Shown here piece after piece: positions 7,461-16,948 of a stretch of DNA of 64,000 nt; positions within the stretch are counted from its first letter, which is position 1; each line of letters begins with the position of its first letter. The stretch spans positions 152,704-216,703 of the forward strand of contig NZ_VCPE01000011.1 of NCBI RefSeq assembly GCF_005938105.1. Direction: 5' to 3'. Position numbers and translations under genes: made by a program. This DNA comes from Brucella haematophila. Its GTDB lineage: Bacteria; Pseudomonadota; Alphaproteobacteria; Rhizobiales; Rhizobiaceae. The notes beneath the pieces were generated by a model that did no database searches, was not told the origin of the DNA, and was given only the letters and a program-made list of their open reading frames with translations.

Positions 7461-8123
7461 GTGAATTTGGCCATCGATTTCATCAAATATGTTTCTATCG
7501 TCTTCATTGGCCTTCTGCCGATCATGAACCCGCTCACCACTATTCCGCTCTACATGGCTTTGACCAAGCGGATGAGCAAGGAGAACAAGCAAAAGCAAGC
7601 CATAAAGACCTGCATCTACGCATTCTCCATTCTGACGGCTTTTCTGCTGCTGGGGCAGGGGATTATCGCGCTGTTCAATATTTCGCTGCCCGGCATCCGG
7701 GTGGCAGGCGGCATCATCATCATGATCCTGGCGCTTCGGATGATCTTTTCCGGCGAGGATACGTCTTCAGAGGTCAATGTCGAGCCTTCCGAGATCAAGA
7801 AGGCTGAGATTGATTATTCCTTCTCGCCGCTTGCCATGCCCAGTCTTGCAGGACCGGGATCGATTGCCGTGGTGATGAGTTTTGGTTCGCAAATACCGGC
7901 AGAACACACGATCATCGGCCACGTCATCGTTATCGTAGCCATTCTGTTGACGGTCAGCATCGCTTATGCAGCGCTGTCATCGGCGACTTTCATCGAGAAA
8001 ATGCTTGGCGAACACGGCATGCAGGCGATCACCAAGATCATGGGCTTTCTCCTGACCTGCATTGCCGTGCAGTTTCTGGCTTCCGGCGTCCACGATTTCT
8101 ATATCGAGTTCGCCAAGCTGTAG
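7461..8123 (+). CDS. MarC (UPF0056) family integral membrane protein
   Basis: A 220-residue, six-segment inner-membrane protein of the MarC family, recognised by the N-terminal FIGLLPIMNPLTTIPLYMALT and the matching second-half motif LAMPSLAGPGSIAVVM. The physiological role is unsettled; the name comes from linkage to the mar locus and resistance is not established. Translation starts at a GTG (7461) with GGAG ten bases upstream. It lies 79 bp after the channel gene and converges with emrB across a palindromic repeat. Confidence 0.85.
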   Translation: MNLAIDFIKYVSIVFIGLLPIMNPLTTIPLYMALTKRMSKENKQKQAIKTCIYAFSILTAFLLLGQGIIALFNISLPGIRVAGGIIIMILALRMIFSGEDTSSEVNVEPSEIKKAEIDYSFSPLAMPSLAGPGSIAVVMSFGSQIPAEHTIIGHVIVIVAILLTVSIAYAALSSATFIEKMLGEHGMQAITKIMGFLLTCIAVQFLASGVHDFYIEFAKL

Positions 8124-8140
8124 GCTTTGCTTTTCTTTAC

Positions 8141-8184
8141 GCATTATCCAACGCAAAACCGCTTCACACTTTTGCTGGAAATGC
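8141..8184. repeat. RIME-like palindrome between convergent genes
   Basis: GCATTATCCAACGCAAAA is imperfectly complementary to TTTTGCTGGAAATGC across an 11-bp loop (CCGCTTCACAC). The loop and the CCG-TTCACAC-TTTT core recur at 16899-16941 and 47201-47246. It fills the gap between marC-like and emrB and can serve as a bidirectional terminator. Confidence 0.6.
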
Positions 8185-8185
8185 T

Positions 8186-9730
8186 CTATTCCATGGCGAT
8201 GGTGTGATCGACTTCCTGCGCAACCTTTGGCTTGCGGAGCAAGAGAACAAGCGGCATCGCCATGAGCGACATCAGCATCAGCAGCTTGAAATCATCGATA
8301 TAGGAGATGACGGTCGCTTGCTGCGTGATGATGTTATCAAGAAGCGCGCGTCCGGCAGCCGTGGTCGGGTTGAGATATTGCGAAACAATCGCGCTGTCGA
8401 AATTATGATTGAACGGCGTGACATAAGCGCTGATATCCGCGTGGTTGGCCTGAACATTTTCTGTCAGAAGCGCTGAAACCACCGAAATGCCGACGCTCGA
8501 TCCGATATTGCGCGAGAGATTGTACAAGCCGGTGCCGTCGCCACGCAAATGGGCGGGGAGGGTGGAAAAGGCAATCGTGGTCAGCGGCACGAACAGGAAG
8601 CCCAGACCCGCGCCCTGAATGAAGCCGACCCGTACGATAGTCCATTGCGAAATATTGGGCGTCCAGCCCGTCATTTCATACATGGCCCAGGCCGTCAGTC
8701 CGAGACCGGTCAAAAGCAAATAGCGTGAATCGACACGGCCAATCAGTTTGCCGACCAGGAACATGCAGGCCATGGTTCCCATGCCACGCGGACCCATCAC
8801 GATACCGGCTGTGGTCACCGGATAACCCATCAGGGTCTGGAGATAAGGCGTCATCAACGCCAGCGATGCCAGATAGGTCACGCCGATAATGAAGATGAAG
8901 AGCATACTTACCGCAAAATTGCGGTCCAGAAACAGCTGCGGTTTGACGAAAGAATTCTCCGCGGTGAATGTGTGCACCACAAGCAGGTAAAGCGCTGCCG
9001 CACAAACCAGCGACTCGATGACGATTTCGCTCGATGAAAACCAGTCCATCTGCTCGCCGCGATCAAGAAACAATTGCAGCGAGGCAATGGCAAGACTGAG
9101 CAGACCGAAGCCGGTCCAGTCGAGACGCGCCATTCGATCTATCTTGGTTTCGGACACGAAGACCATGATCCCGGCAAAAGCCAGCGCACCAATTGGCACA
9201 TTGATATAGAAAACCCAGCGCCAGCTCATATTGTCGGTGAGCCAGCCGCCGATGACGGGTCCGAGAACTGGCCCAACCATCACCGAAACGCCGAAAAGTG
9301 CCATGGCGGAGCCACGTTCTTCCAGCGTGTAGATATCGAGCAGAATGCCTTGCGACAGCGGCACCAGTGAAGCGCCGAACAGGCCCTGCAAAAGACGGAA
9401 GCCGACAATCTGCGGCAGGGATTGCGCCAGACCACACAGAACGGAGGCCAGAACAAAGCCCGCAATGGCTGCCAGCAGCACGCGCTTGCGGCCGAATTTC
9501 GCGGCCAGAAAGCCCGATGGCGGCGTCATGATCGCGGCTGCCACGATATAGGAGGTCAGCACCCAGTTGATCTGGTCGGCGCTTGCCGAAACGCTGCCCT
9601 GAATATAGGGCAGGGCGACATTGGCAATCGTCGTATCCAGCGCCTGCATGATGACCGCGAGAATGACGCAAGCGGTGATCGCGCCGCGATGTGCGACGAT
9701 AGACGCGCCGGAAATGGCGACGTTAGACAT
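8186..9730 (-). CDS. emrB: EmrB-type drug efflux transporter (MFS, DHA2)
   Basis: A 514-residue proton-coupled exporter with 14 predicted membrane segments. The first is CVILAVIMQALDTTIANVALP with the DHA2 motif LDTTIVNVALP, followed by motif A (GFLAAKFGRKRVL) and LVPLSQGILLDIY. With the EmrA adaptor and an outer-membrane channel (not encoded here) it would expel lipophilic compounds. The ATG at 9730 is chosen because it overlaps the emrA stop in ATGTCTAA, a translational coupling arrangement. The open frame extends 24 codons further, but that part is not transporter-like. Third gene of marR-emrA-emrB. Confidence 0.92.
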   Translation of the reverse strand: MSNVAISGASIVAHRGAITACVILAVIMQALDTTIANVALPYIQGSVSASADQINWVLTSYIVAAAIMTPPSGFLAAKFGRKRVLLAAIAGFVLASVLCGLAQSLPQIVGFRLLQGLFGASLVPLSQGILLDIYTLEERGSAMALFGVSVMVGPVLGPVIGGWLTDNMSWRWVFYINVPIGALAFAGIMVFVSETKIDRMARLDWTGFGLLSLAIASLQLFLDRGEQMDWFSSSEIVIESLVCAAALYLLVVHTFTAENSFVKPQLFLDRNFAVSMLFIFIIGVTYLASLALMTPYLQTLMGYPVTTAGIVMGPRGMGTMACMFLVGKLIGRVDSRYLLLTGLGLTAWAMYEMTGWTPNISQWTIVRVGFIQGAGLGFLFVPLTTIAFSTLPAHLRGDGTGLYNLSRNIGSSVGISVVSALLTENVQANHADISAYVTPFNHNFDSAIVSQYLNPTTAAGRALLDNIITQQATVISYIDDFKLLMLMSLMAMPLVLLLRKPKVAQEVDHTIAME

Positions 9731-10937
9731 GGTTTCCACCGCCGAAAAGATTGGTAATGAAGCGCGGCAAGCCGCGCGGGTGGCCGGTATCGACTTCAAC
9801 ATTGACGCTCATGCCGACACGCAGCGGCGGCTGGCCGTTCTTATTGTCGATGCTGACACGCATGGGGATGCGCTGCACGACCTTGACCCAGTTGCCAGAC
9901 GTATTCTGGGCTGGCAGCAGCGAGAAGCTGGAACCTGAAGCCGGGCTGATGCTGGCGACTTTGCCTTCCCAGCGCGCATCGGGATAGGTATCCACCGAGA
10001 TCGTAACCGGCTGGCCGGGTTCGATCCCCGTCAGTTCGGTTTCCTTCGGATTGGCGGTGATCCAGAGATGATCGGACGAAACCAGCGAGAATGCCTGTTG
10101 CGCTGCTTGCAGATAGGAGCCGACCTGCAGGCTGTTCACATTGGTAACGATGCCGTCAAACGGCGCGCGAATGGTGGCGTCATTAAGCTGGCGCTGGGCT
10201 TCATCGACCTTGGCCTTGGCTTGCAGATAAAGCGGGTTCTGTTCCACCGGCTGGTCAGCATTGCCGCCGAGTTGAGCCAGCGCCGATTGGGCTTGCGCCT
10301 TGGCCACGGCAACCTTCTGCTGGGCGGCATCGAGATCGTGCTTTGCCTGATCGAATGTCGCGCGCGATGATGCGCTGGTCGCTACGAGATCCTGTTGCCG
10401 CTTGAATGTGGCCTGATAGAAGGGCAGATCGGCTTCGGCCTGCGTGATTTCGGCAAGCGATTGCTGATAGCTGGCCTGAAGGCCCAATATCTGGTTGCGC
10501 ACCTGGCCGAGTTCGGCCTGAGCACCTTCAAGCGCAATGGCAAAGGAATCCGGCTTCAGGCGAAACAGCACCTGACCGGCTTTGACCAGCTCGTTTTCTT
10601 GCACATCGATACCGGCGACAAGGCCCGAAACATCGGTCGAGATGCCCACCATATCGGCCTGCACATAGGCATTATCTGTCGAAACATAGCGCCCGCCGGT
10701 GACGTAGAAATAGCCGCCGACAACAAGCGCCAGCGGCAGAAGCGAAAACATCATGCGGCGGCGCTTCAACCGGCGACGCGCGGCGATGTCGCTCGCGCTC
10801 GGCTTCAGAGCCGCGTCGATGGCGCTTTGCGGCTGCGCGGCCGGACCAGTGCTTTCGGCGTGGGTTTCCTGACGTGCTTCAGGCTCATCCCGTTCGATAG
10901 CGGCGGGATGTTTTACGATATTGGACGTATCAGTCAT
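9723..10937 (-). CDS. emrA: EmrA-type membrane fusion protein (HlyD family)
   Basis: A 404-residue periplasmic adaptor linking EmrB to an outer-membrane channel. A polar cytoplasmic tail of about 58 residues precedes RRMMFSLLPLALVVGGYFYV, the single membrane anchor. Then come the barrel-sandwich half YVSTDNAYVQADMVGISTDVSG, a long coiled coil (about residues 130-215, rich in Ala and Gln), the second half RAPFDGIVTNVNSLQVGSYL and a C-terminal beta domain. It starts inside the end of the marR gene (ATGACTGA). Confidence 0.92.
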   Translation of the reverse strand: MTDTSNIVKHPAAIERDEPEARQETHAESTGPAAQPQSAIDAALKPSASDIAARRRLKRRRMMFSLLPLALVVGGYFYVTGGRYVSTDNAYVQADMVGISTDVSGLVAGIDVQENELVKAGQVLFRLKPDSFAIALEGAQAELGQVRNQILGLQASYQQSLAEITQAEADLPFYQATFKRQQDLVATSASSRATFDQAKHDLDAAQQKVAVAKAQAQSALAQLGGNADQPVEQNPLYLQAKAKVDEAQRQLNDATIRAPFDGIVTNVNSLQVGSYLQAAQQAFSLVSSDHLWITANPKETELTGIEPGQPVTISVDTYPDARWEGKVASISPASGSSFSLLPAQNTSGNWVKVVQRIPMRVSIDNKNGQPPLRVGMSVNVEVDTGHPRGLPRFITNLFGGGNHV

Positions 10938-11418
10938 GATCTGTATCTTCGTTGACGATTTCAGAACTTGCGGGAGACCGGCAAGCCCGGGAGAGATTGT
11001 CTTTCATCGACAGGAGGGTCTGGATCAGCTGTTCCTGATCCGCCTGTGAAACACCTTCAAGCGCTTCGGCACGGGTCTGGCCGCCGAGCACGCGCATATC
11101 TTCCAGAAGCGGCATCGCCGCCTCACATATGTAAATCAGATGCGCACGCCGATCGGTCGGGTGGGGCCGTCTTTCGACAAATCCCTGTTCGACGAGCCGG
11201 TCGAGAATGCGCGTGAGGGTTATAGCCTCCACATCCAGCAGATCAGCCAGACTGCGTTGCATGATCCCGTCATTCTTCGAGAGGAATGCCAGCGTTTGCC
11301 ACTGGGCCCGTGTCAGGCCAGTTCCGCGTGCGCGCTGTTCAAAACGTTTGCGAAGAAGGCGGGCAACATCATGCAACAGAAAACCGAGAACGCGGGTGTC
11401 CGCCACTTGTATGCCCAC
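10930..11418 (-). CDS. MarR family transcriptional regulator of emrAB
   Basis: A 162-residue winged-helix regulator. The core is LTRAQWQTLAFLSKNDGIMQRSLADLLDVEAITLTRILDRL with the wing VERRPHPTDRRAHLIYI. MarR proteins usually repress their own operon and let go on binding a phenolic or drug-like ligand. The gene leads the emrAB operon and a 28-bp dyad lies directly upstream, so autoregulation is likely. The start is taken as GTG at 11418; a second GTG four codons in is an alternative, since neither has a strong ribosome site. Confidence 0.88.
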   Translation of the reverse strand: MGIQVADTRVLGFLLHDVARLLRKRFEQRARGTGLTRAQWQTLAFLSKNDGIMQRSLADLLDVEAITLTRILDRLVEQGFVERRPHPTDRRAHLIYICEAAMPLLEDMRVLGGQTRAEALEGVSQADQEQLIQTLLSMKDNLSRACRSPASSEIVNEDTDHD

Positions 11419-11424
11419 TTATTT

Positions 11425-11452
11425 ATAAGCTACCTTATTATTTGCAGCTTAT
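11425..11452. promoter_or_regulatory. Dyad operator upstream of the marR-emrAB operon
   Basis: ATAAGCT (11425-11431) and AGCTTAT (11446-11452) form a perfect inverted repeat around 14 AT-rich bases, starting 7 bp upstream of the marR start. Size and position suit a MarR-dimer operator. Confidence 0.55.
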
Positions 11453-11548
11453 GACAAATGTCTTGAACATGGCAAGCGAATTGGATCGCCGGCTTGCGCC
11501 AGCGATGTCACAATCACGTGACAACTTGTTGGGAGAGGGCGCTGACGA

Positions 11549-12937
11549 TCAGTACGCTGGTTGCGGCGCGACGGCCTCCAGCCACTGTGCGCGATAGGCG
11601 GCATAGGCGTTGCCGGAAGCATCATCGTCTGGCTGATAGCTTCTGCCGTGCTTTTCCTGGGGCGCAGCACCTGCTAGCAAGCCAGCACCGGTGGCCGTAC
11701 CGGTTGATCCGGCAATGGCCTCAACCTCGCGTCCGGAGAAATTCGCCAATGCTTTCAGATAAATAGCATTATCGGAAAAAGGGCCCTCGACCACAATTGG
11801 TCCCTTGGCGCCCAATAGGCCAAGACAGCTCTCCGTCATCAGCGCGGCATAGATACACGCAGCCGCATAGCGTTCGGCATCGCTTGCCTGATCCGCGTTG
11901 CGCCAACGCAGGTGTGTGTCGGGGAAAGGGCCGCAGCCCGGAACGGCTGAAGGCAGAGCCATAATCCCGCGATGCAGAGCCTGCGCGGCAAGCCTATCGT
12001 ATTCAGCAGGCGAGGGCTTTAGCAGCCCTTCGGTCATCAGATCGAATTCGCGCCCGCCCATATAGCGCGCCGAAGGCACGGCTTGCCCATAGGCATCGAC
12101 ATTGGCGAGCGTATCGCGCTTCGGGTCCAGCTGGTCGAGATTGCCGCCAACGGCAAAGCTCACCACCCATGTGCCAGTCGAAACCACCGAAAACGGGCCT
12201 CTACGATCCATCAAATGTGCGAGCAGCGATGCGTTGGAATCGTGAATGCCGCAATGTACCGGAACGGGCGAGGGCAGTCCGATATCGGTCGCGATCTCGG
12301 GCAGCAGCGGCCCAAGCGCATCGAAGGCGGAGCGCAGCGGCGGGAATTTTTCGCGAATGTCCAGTCGGTCGACAAGCGCCGAAAAAGCCGATTGCTTCGG
12401 CAGCCACAAATCCGTGTGGCAGCCAAGCGAGGTCACTTCCGATGCGGCAATGCCGGTCAGACGCCATGCCCAATATTGCGGGTAGGTGAATATGAAATGC
12501 GTGCGCGCAAAATCGGCAGGAAAGACCGTTTTCAGATAGTGAAGCTGCGCACCGAGATTGAGGCCGAGCGACAGGGTCGGCGAAAACGTATCACGAAAAT
12601 CCGGCTTTATGGCCGCATAGGCGGCACGGATATCGGCTGGATATTCGAGTTCATAGTCGAGAACCGGCATTGCCAGCGTGCCGTCTTCAGCAACGAGGGC
12701 CGCCGACGCGCCATGCGTGGTGATGGAAATGGCATCGAAGCCCGGCTCGTGCGCAAATTCCGCCAGGCTTGCCAGAAAGAAACGCCAAAGCGCCTCGATA
12801 TCATAATGCGGATAGGGGCCGTCGCGCAGAACGGTGTTCGGCATGCGGCGCGCGGCAATTTCCTCGCCGCCTGACGCATCGAGCACGACGACTTTAGCAT
12901 TGGTCTTGCCGATATCGAGAATGGCGATGCGCTTCAT
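11549..12937 (-). CDS. rhaK: Rhamnose-pathway sugar kinase RhaK (FGGY family)
   Basis: A 462-residue FGGY carbohydrate kinase, phosphorylating rhamnose-derived sugar (rhamnulose) in the cytoplasm. The N-terminal phosphate-binding motif is [16 protein letters not shown]. Other actin-fold motifs are STTGTW-like [11 protein letters not shown] and the C-terminal [14 protein letters not shown]. The ATG at 12937 is chosen because it overlaps the rhaU stop as ATGA and starts the kinase fold; the frame continues 29 codons upstream within rhaU. It is the last gene of rhaRSTPQUK. In Rhizobium leguminosarum RhaK is also needed for transport by the linked ABC system. Confidence 0.92.
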   Translation of the reverse strand: MKRIAILDIGKTNAKVVVLDASGGEEIAARRMPNTVLRDGPYPHYDIEALWRFFLASLAEFAHEPGFDAISITTHGASAALVAEDGTLAMPVLDYELEYPADIRAAYAAIKPDFRDTFSPTLSLGLNLGAQLHYLKTVFPADFARTHFIFTYPQYWAWRLTGIAASEVTSLGCHTDLWLPKQSAFSALVDRLDIREKFPPLRSAFDALGPLLPEIATDIGLPSPVPVHCGIHDSNASLLAHLMDRRGPFSVVSTGTWVVSFAVGGNLDQLDPKRDTLANVDAYGQAVPSARYMGGREFDLMTEGLLKPSPAEYDRLAAQALHRGIMALPSAVPGCGPFPDTHLRWRNADQASDAERYAAACIYAALMTESCLGLLGAKGPIVVEGPFSDNAIYLKALANFSGREVEAIAGSTGTATGAGLLAGAAPQEKHGRSYQPDDDASGNAYAAYRAQWLEAVAPQPAY

Positions 12938-13254
12938 GACATGTGAAACACTGGCTTGAGATCGACAGAAACCGGCGAATTGTCGGGGTTCGTCGCCATG
13001 ATGTCGGCCATATGCGCCCACCATTTCTTCATGACGGGATGGTCGGGCAGAGCCGCCATGCCGTGCCCGGCGCTGCGCGACAGTACGCCGAACAAAATGT
13101 TGGTTTCTTCATCGAGATAGATCGCATAGTCCGACACGCCAGCCGCGTGCAGAAGTTCGACCAGTTCGGGCCAGATCTTGTCATGGCGGCGGCGATATTC
13201 CGCTTCCATGCCCGGATTAAGCGTCATGCGAAATGCGTAGCGTTCGGTGGTCAT
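12934..13254 (-). CDS. rhaU: L-rhamnose mutarotase RhaU
   Basis: A 106-residue cytoplasmic protein of the RhaU/RhaM mutarotase family, interconverting alpha and beta rhamnose so the isomerase gets its preferred anomer. The sequence is typical throughout: [40 protein letters not shown] and a C-terminal [12 protein letters not shown]. The length matches the family (about 104). It overlaps rhaQ and rhaK by 4 bp each, showing tight translational coupling. Confidence 0.95.
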   Translation of the reverse strand: MTTERYAFRMTLNPGMEAEYRRRHDKIWPELVELLHAAGVSDYAIYLDEETNILFGVLSRSAGHGMAALPDHPVMKKWWAHMADIMATNPDNSPVSVDLKPVFHMS

Positions 13255-14261
13255 GTCGCGCGCCTCCCCTTGAACTGCCGGATCAGGATCGGCAGCGAAA
13301 TGGTGATGATGAGCAGGAGGCCGATGAAGATCGACATGACGATGCCCGGCACGTTGAGAAGGCCTAGCCCGAAGGTCACAAGGCCCATCACGAAAGCCGC
13401 AATCACCACGCCGACAATGGTGCCCGATCCGCCGAGGATCGATACGCCGCCCAGCACGACCATAGTGACGATTTCCAGTTCCCAGCCTTGCGCGATAGAC
13501 GGGCGCGTGGAGCCGAGGCGCGACGTCAGGCAGACGGCGGCGATACCGCTCATCACGCCGGTCATCAGAAAAAGCACGAATTTTGTTTTTTCTACCGGAA
13601 TGCCGGAAAAGCGGGCCGCGAACTCATTATTGCCGATGGCATAGATGCGGCGTCCGAAGCTGGTGGCATGTAAGAGCATGCCAAACAGCACCGCGAAGAG
13701 AATGAACAGCACGAATTCGAACGAAAAGACCCAGAAGACATAGCCCTGTCCGAAATAGGCAAAGCTTTCCGGATAGCCGCCAAAGGCCTGATCGCCGAGC
13801 ACGATATAGGAAATGCCGCGGAAAAGGCTCATCGTGCCGATGGTCACGACGATGGATGGCAGTTTCAGCCCGGCCACCAGCCCGCCATTGATTGCGCCGC
13901 AGACAAGGCCGGTGCCAATGCCGATGGCGACCAGACCCGGCGTGCCGACGCCAGCCTGCGCAGCCGCACCCATCGCGGTCGAGGAAAGTGCAATGATCGC
14001 AGCGACCGAGAGGTCGATTTCACCGGAAATGATGAGCAGCGTCATCGCAAAGGCGATCAGCGCCTTTTCGGTGAAGTTGAACGTGGCGTCGGAGAGGTTC
14101 CACGCATCGAGAAAATAGGGTGAGGCGAAGGAATTCGCGATGAAGATCGCAATCGCCACGCCAAGCAGCAGCATTTCCCAGCTTGCAAAGATGCGCGAGA
14201 AGGGCGTTCCGAGGCGGTCGGGAATATGACGGCGCTGGTCGTTCATGTCCATCTGGCTCAT
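13251..14261 (-). CDS. rhaQ: Rhamnose ABC transporter permease RhaQ
   Basis: A 336-residue inner-membrane permease of the CUT2 (ribose-type) class. Hydrophobic segments run from [16 protein letters not shown] to [18 protein letters not shown]. The CUT2 motif [17 protein letters not shown] lies near residue 75, with [21 protein letters not shown] after it and the coupling-helix region [17 protein letters not shown] further on. It pairs with RhaP to form the channel for rhamnose. ATGA overlaps on both sides tie it to rhaP and rhaU. Confidence 0.92.
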   Translation of the reverse strand: MSQMDMNDQRRHIPDRLGTPFSRIFASWEMLLLGVAIAIFIANSFASPYFLDAWNLSDATFNFTEKALIAFAMTLLIISGEIDLSVAAIIALSSTAMGAAAQAGVGTPGLVAIGIGTGLVCGAINGGLVAGLKLPSIVVTIGTMSLFRGISYIVLGDQAFGGYPESFAYFGQGYVFWVFSFEFVLFILFAVLFGMLLHATSFGRRIYAIGNNEFAARFSGIPVEKTKFVLFLMTGVMSGIAAVCLTSRLGSTRPSIAQGWELEIVTMVVLGGVSILGGSGTIVGVVIAAFVMGLVTFGLGLLNVPGIVMSIFIGLLLIITISLPILIRQFKGRRAT

Positions 14262-15256
14262 GCCGCAACCTCCTCATAAGTCTTCGCGGCCTTGTCGCGC
14301 AGGATGATGCGTCCGCGCCGCTTTTCCTGACGTGCATTGAAAATCACCGCCAGAATGATCACGGAACCGGAGATCGCCATCTGCCAGAAGGGCGATATGT
14401 CGATGACCGGCAAAGCGTTTTTGATGACACCGAGAAACAGCGCGCCCAGAACGGCACCGGCAACTGTGCCGATGCCACCGAGCGTTGAGATACCGCCGAT
14501 GACGCAGGCCGCAACGCTGTCGAGTTCAAAACCATTGGCGATATCGACATAGGCGACGGCATAGCGCGACACCCAGAGATAGCCGCACAGCCCGGCAAGC
14601 GCACCCGAAAGCACAAAGGCGAAGAAGCGCGTGCGGCCAACATCGATGCCGGTATAGACGGCGGCGGTCGGATTGCCGCCGGAAGCATAAAGGGCGCGGC
14701 CGAAGAATGTCCGCGTCAGCAGCACATAGACGAGCGCGACAATCAGGATCGCCGTCCAGCCCAAGAGCGGCAGGCCGAGAAAAGGCGTGCGTGGCGTGTT
14801 GAGGAAGGGCGCTGTCATCTGATGTGCATTCACCCATGCGCCGCCGGACAGCACAAAGGCCATGCCGCGATAAATGGTGAGCGTGCCAAGCGTGACGACA
14901 ATCGCCGGAATATTGAGCTTCCAGACGAGAATGCCGTTGATTGCGCCCAAAACCGCACCGATGCCGATGGCAAGCACGATCAGCAGCACCAGCGGCAGGC
15001 CCGGATAGGTGGCGTTGAGCATCGCCACGGCCATGCCGGTAAAGGCGAGATTGGCAGCAACCGACAGATCGATGGATTTGGTCAAGATTACTGCCATTTG
15101 TCCGAGCGCGATGATGATCAGGATTGACGTGTCGTTGAAGATGCCCGCCAGATTGCCGACGCTGGCAAAGCCCGGCGCGCGGCTTGCAAACAGGCCCACC
15201 AGTAGCGCGATGATGACGAGGAGCAGGAGTTCCCGCTGTTTCAGCAACTGTTTCAT
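14258..15256 (-). CDS. rhaP: Rhamnose ABC transporter permease RhaP
   Basis: A 332-residue CUT2 permease, partner of RhaQ. Visible marks are LLLLVIIALLVGLFASRAPGF, KSIDLSVAANLAFTGM, GAINGILVWKLNIPAIVVTLG and NGFELDSVAACVIGG. The short tail [21 protein letters not shown] is cytoplasmic. It starts 3 bp after the rhaT stop and overlaps rhaQ by 4 bp. The P and Q names follow the Rhizobium leguminosarum order rhaRSTPQUK. Confidence 0.92.
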   Translation of the reverse strand: MKQLLKQRELLLLVIIALLVGLFASRAPGFASVGNLAGIFNDTSILIIIALGQMAVILTKSIDLSVAANLAFTGMAVAMLNATYPGLPLVLLIVLAIGIGAVLGAINGILVWKLNIPAIVVTLGTLTIYRGMAFVLSGGAWVNAHQMTAPFLNTPRTPFLGLPLLGWTAILIVALVYVLLTRTFFGRALYASGGNPTAAVYTGIDVGRTRFFAFVLSGALAGLCGYLWVSRYAVAYVDIANGFELDSVAACVIGGISTLGGIGTVAGAVLGALFLGVIKNALPVIDISPFWQMAISGSVIILAVIFNARQEKRRGRIILRDKAAKTYEEVAA

Positions 15257-15259
15257 GAT

Positions 15260-16825
15260 CTACTCCGCAGCCTGCTCGGCATTGCCCGTGGCGGCGCGCA
15301 CCAGTACTTCCGCGTCGAGGCTTGCGCGTTCGAAGACGCCTTCCATGAGGCCCTCGCGCATAACCATCACACGGTCTGACATGCCGATGATTTCCGGCAG
15401 TTCCGACGAGATCATGATGATGCTGAGCCCCTCGGCGGCGAGTTCGCTGATAAAGGCGTGAACCGCGGCCTTGGAGCCGATATCGATGCCCTTGGTCGGT
15501 TCATCGAGAATGATGACCGTCGGATTGGTGGCGAGCCACTTGCCGATGACGACCTTCTGCTGATTGCCGCCGGATAGCGTTCCGACCGGTACGGAAAGGG
15601 CGGCGGCGCGCAGGTCGAAGCGCTCGGCATATTTGCGTGCCAGCGCCAGTTCTTCCGCCATGCGCAGAAAGCCATTGCGCGAGGTGCGGGCAAGCGACGG
15701 CAGCGAAACATTCTGAAAGATCGGCAGTTGCAGCACCGCGCCGTGGCGTCCGCGCTCTTCCGGCACATAGACAATGCCATGGGCTACCGCGTCGCCGGGG
15801 CGGCGGATGCTGATCTCGCGATCTTCAAGCGTCACACGGCCACGCGATGGCTTGGTTATGCCAAACAGCGATTGTGCAAATTCCGAGCGCCCGGCGCCGA
15901 CGAGGCCGTAAACGCCGAGGATTTCACCCTTGCGCAGTTCAAAGGAAATGTCGCGAAACTCGGTCGGGTGCGAATAGTTTTCAACCTTCAGCACCGGCTT
16001 GCCGATGGCGACATCCTGCTTGGGAAAGGCCTGATCGACAGACCGCCCGACCATCATGCGCACGATATCGTTCTGCCGCGTATCGGCAAGCGTGCCATGT
16101 CCGACGGCGTGCCCGTCGCGGAAAACCGCATAATTATCGGCGATTTCGTAAACTTCATCGAATTTGTGGCTGATGAACAGGATGGCTTTGCCCTGCGCTT
16201 TCAGCCGCGCCACGATGCGAAACAGATCGTCCACTTCCTTGCGCGACAAGGCTGCGGTCGGCTCGTCCATGATGACGATGCGCGAATCCACCGACAGCGC
16301 GCGGGCAATGGCGACCAGATGGCGCTGGGCGATGGACAGTTCCTTCAGCTTGATGCGGGCGTCGACCGTCGTTTCCAGCGAGGATAGCAATGCTTGCGAA
16401 CGGGCATAGACGGCCTTCCAGTTGACGAAGCCGAATTTCGTGCGCGGCGCATGGCCGAGATAGATATTTTCGCCCACCGACAATTCGTCAAAGAGCACGG
16501 TTTCCTGATGAATGGCCGTTACGCCGTGATCGGTCGCATCCTGCGCCGTCGCCAGATGCACCGGCTTGCCGTCGATGAGGATTTCACCTTCATCGGGCTG
16601 GTAAATGCCGGTGAGGATTTTCACGAGCGTGGACTTGCCCGCGCCGTTCTCGCCGATCAGTGCGGTCACCTTACCGGGATAGAGCGCGATATTGACGTCA
16701 TCGAGCGCACGCACACCGGGAAATGTCTTGGCAATGCCGCGCATTTCCAGAATGGGCTGGTCCGTCATGGCAAGCACCGTCTGCTCACCGCTGGAATCGC
16801 CGCTTGAGAGAAAAGCTGCATTCAT
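15260..16825 (-). CDS. rhaT: Rhamnose ABC transporter ATP-binding protein RhaT
   Basis: A fused double ATPase of 521 residues energising rhamnose import. Domain 1 has Walker A GENGAGKSTLVK, signature LSIAQRHLVAIARAL and Walker B VIMDEPTAAL. Domain 2 has the degenerate loop GLVGAGRSEFAQ, signature LSGGNQQKVVIGKWL and IILDEPTKGID. The ATG at 16825 is preferred because AGGTG lies at a proper distance. An ATG at 16768 would give the more usual N-terminus (TDQPILEMRGI) but lacks a ribosome site. Separated from rhaS by 123 bp holding two hairpins. Confidence 0.9.
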   Translation of the reverse strand: MNAAFLSSGDSSGEQTVLAMTDQPILEMRGIAKTFPGVRALDDVNIALYPGKVTALIGENGAGKSTLVKILTGIYQPDEGEILIDGKPVHLATAQDATDHGVTAIHQETVLFDELSVGENIYLGHAPRTKFGFVNWKAVYARSQALLSSLETTVDARIKLKELSIAQRHLVAIARALSVDSRIVIMDEPTAALSRKEVDDLFRIVARLKAQGKAILFISHKFDEVYEIADNYAVFRDGHAVGHGTLADTRQNDIVRMMVGRSVDQAFPKQDVAIGKPVLKVENYSHPTEFRDISFELRKGEILGVYGLVGAGRSEFAQSLFGITKPSRGRVTLEDREISIRRPGDAVAHGIVYVPEERGRHGAVLQLPIFQNVSLPSLARTSRNGFLRMAEELALARKYAERFDLRAAALSVPVGTLSGGNQQKVVIGKWLATNPTVIILDEPTKGIDIGSKAAVHAFISELAAEGLSIIMISSELPEIIGMSDRVMVMREGLMEGVFERASLDAEVLVRAATGNAEQAAE

Positions 16826-16858
16826 TGCAGACACCTGAAATCGATTCTGGGGAACGGG

Positions 16859-16887
16859 AGGCGGCACCCGTTCAGCGAATGCCGCCT
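16859..16887 (-). terminator. Intercistronic stem-loop between rhaS and rhaT
   Basis: AGGCGGCA pairs with TGCCGCCT around a 13-bp loop. The T-run lies on the plus-strand side, so on the rha transcript this is more likely an RNA-stabilising or attenuating hairpin than a full terminator. Together with the next repeat it could lower rhaTPQUK expression relative to rhaS. Confidence 0.5.
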
Positions 16888-16898
16888 CTTTTTAAAAT

Positions 16899-16941
16899 GC
16901 GCATCGTGTCCGAAAACCGTTTCACACTTTTCGGGATGCGC
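16899..16941. repeat. RIME-like palindromic repeat
   Basis: GCGCATC-GTG-TCCGAAAA pairs with TTTTCGG-GATGCGC across CCGTTTCACAC. Nearly the same sequence recurs at 47201-47246. It resembles the RIME-class intergenic elements of Rhizobiales. Confidence 0.7.
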
Positions 16942-16948
16942 TTTCCGA

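Noticed and set aside
8144-8153. DnaA box (TTATCCAAC)
   Set aside because: Imperfect single match lying inside a RIME-like palindrome away from the replication genes.
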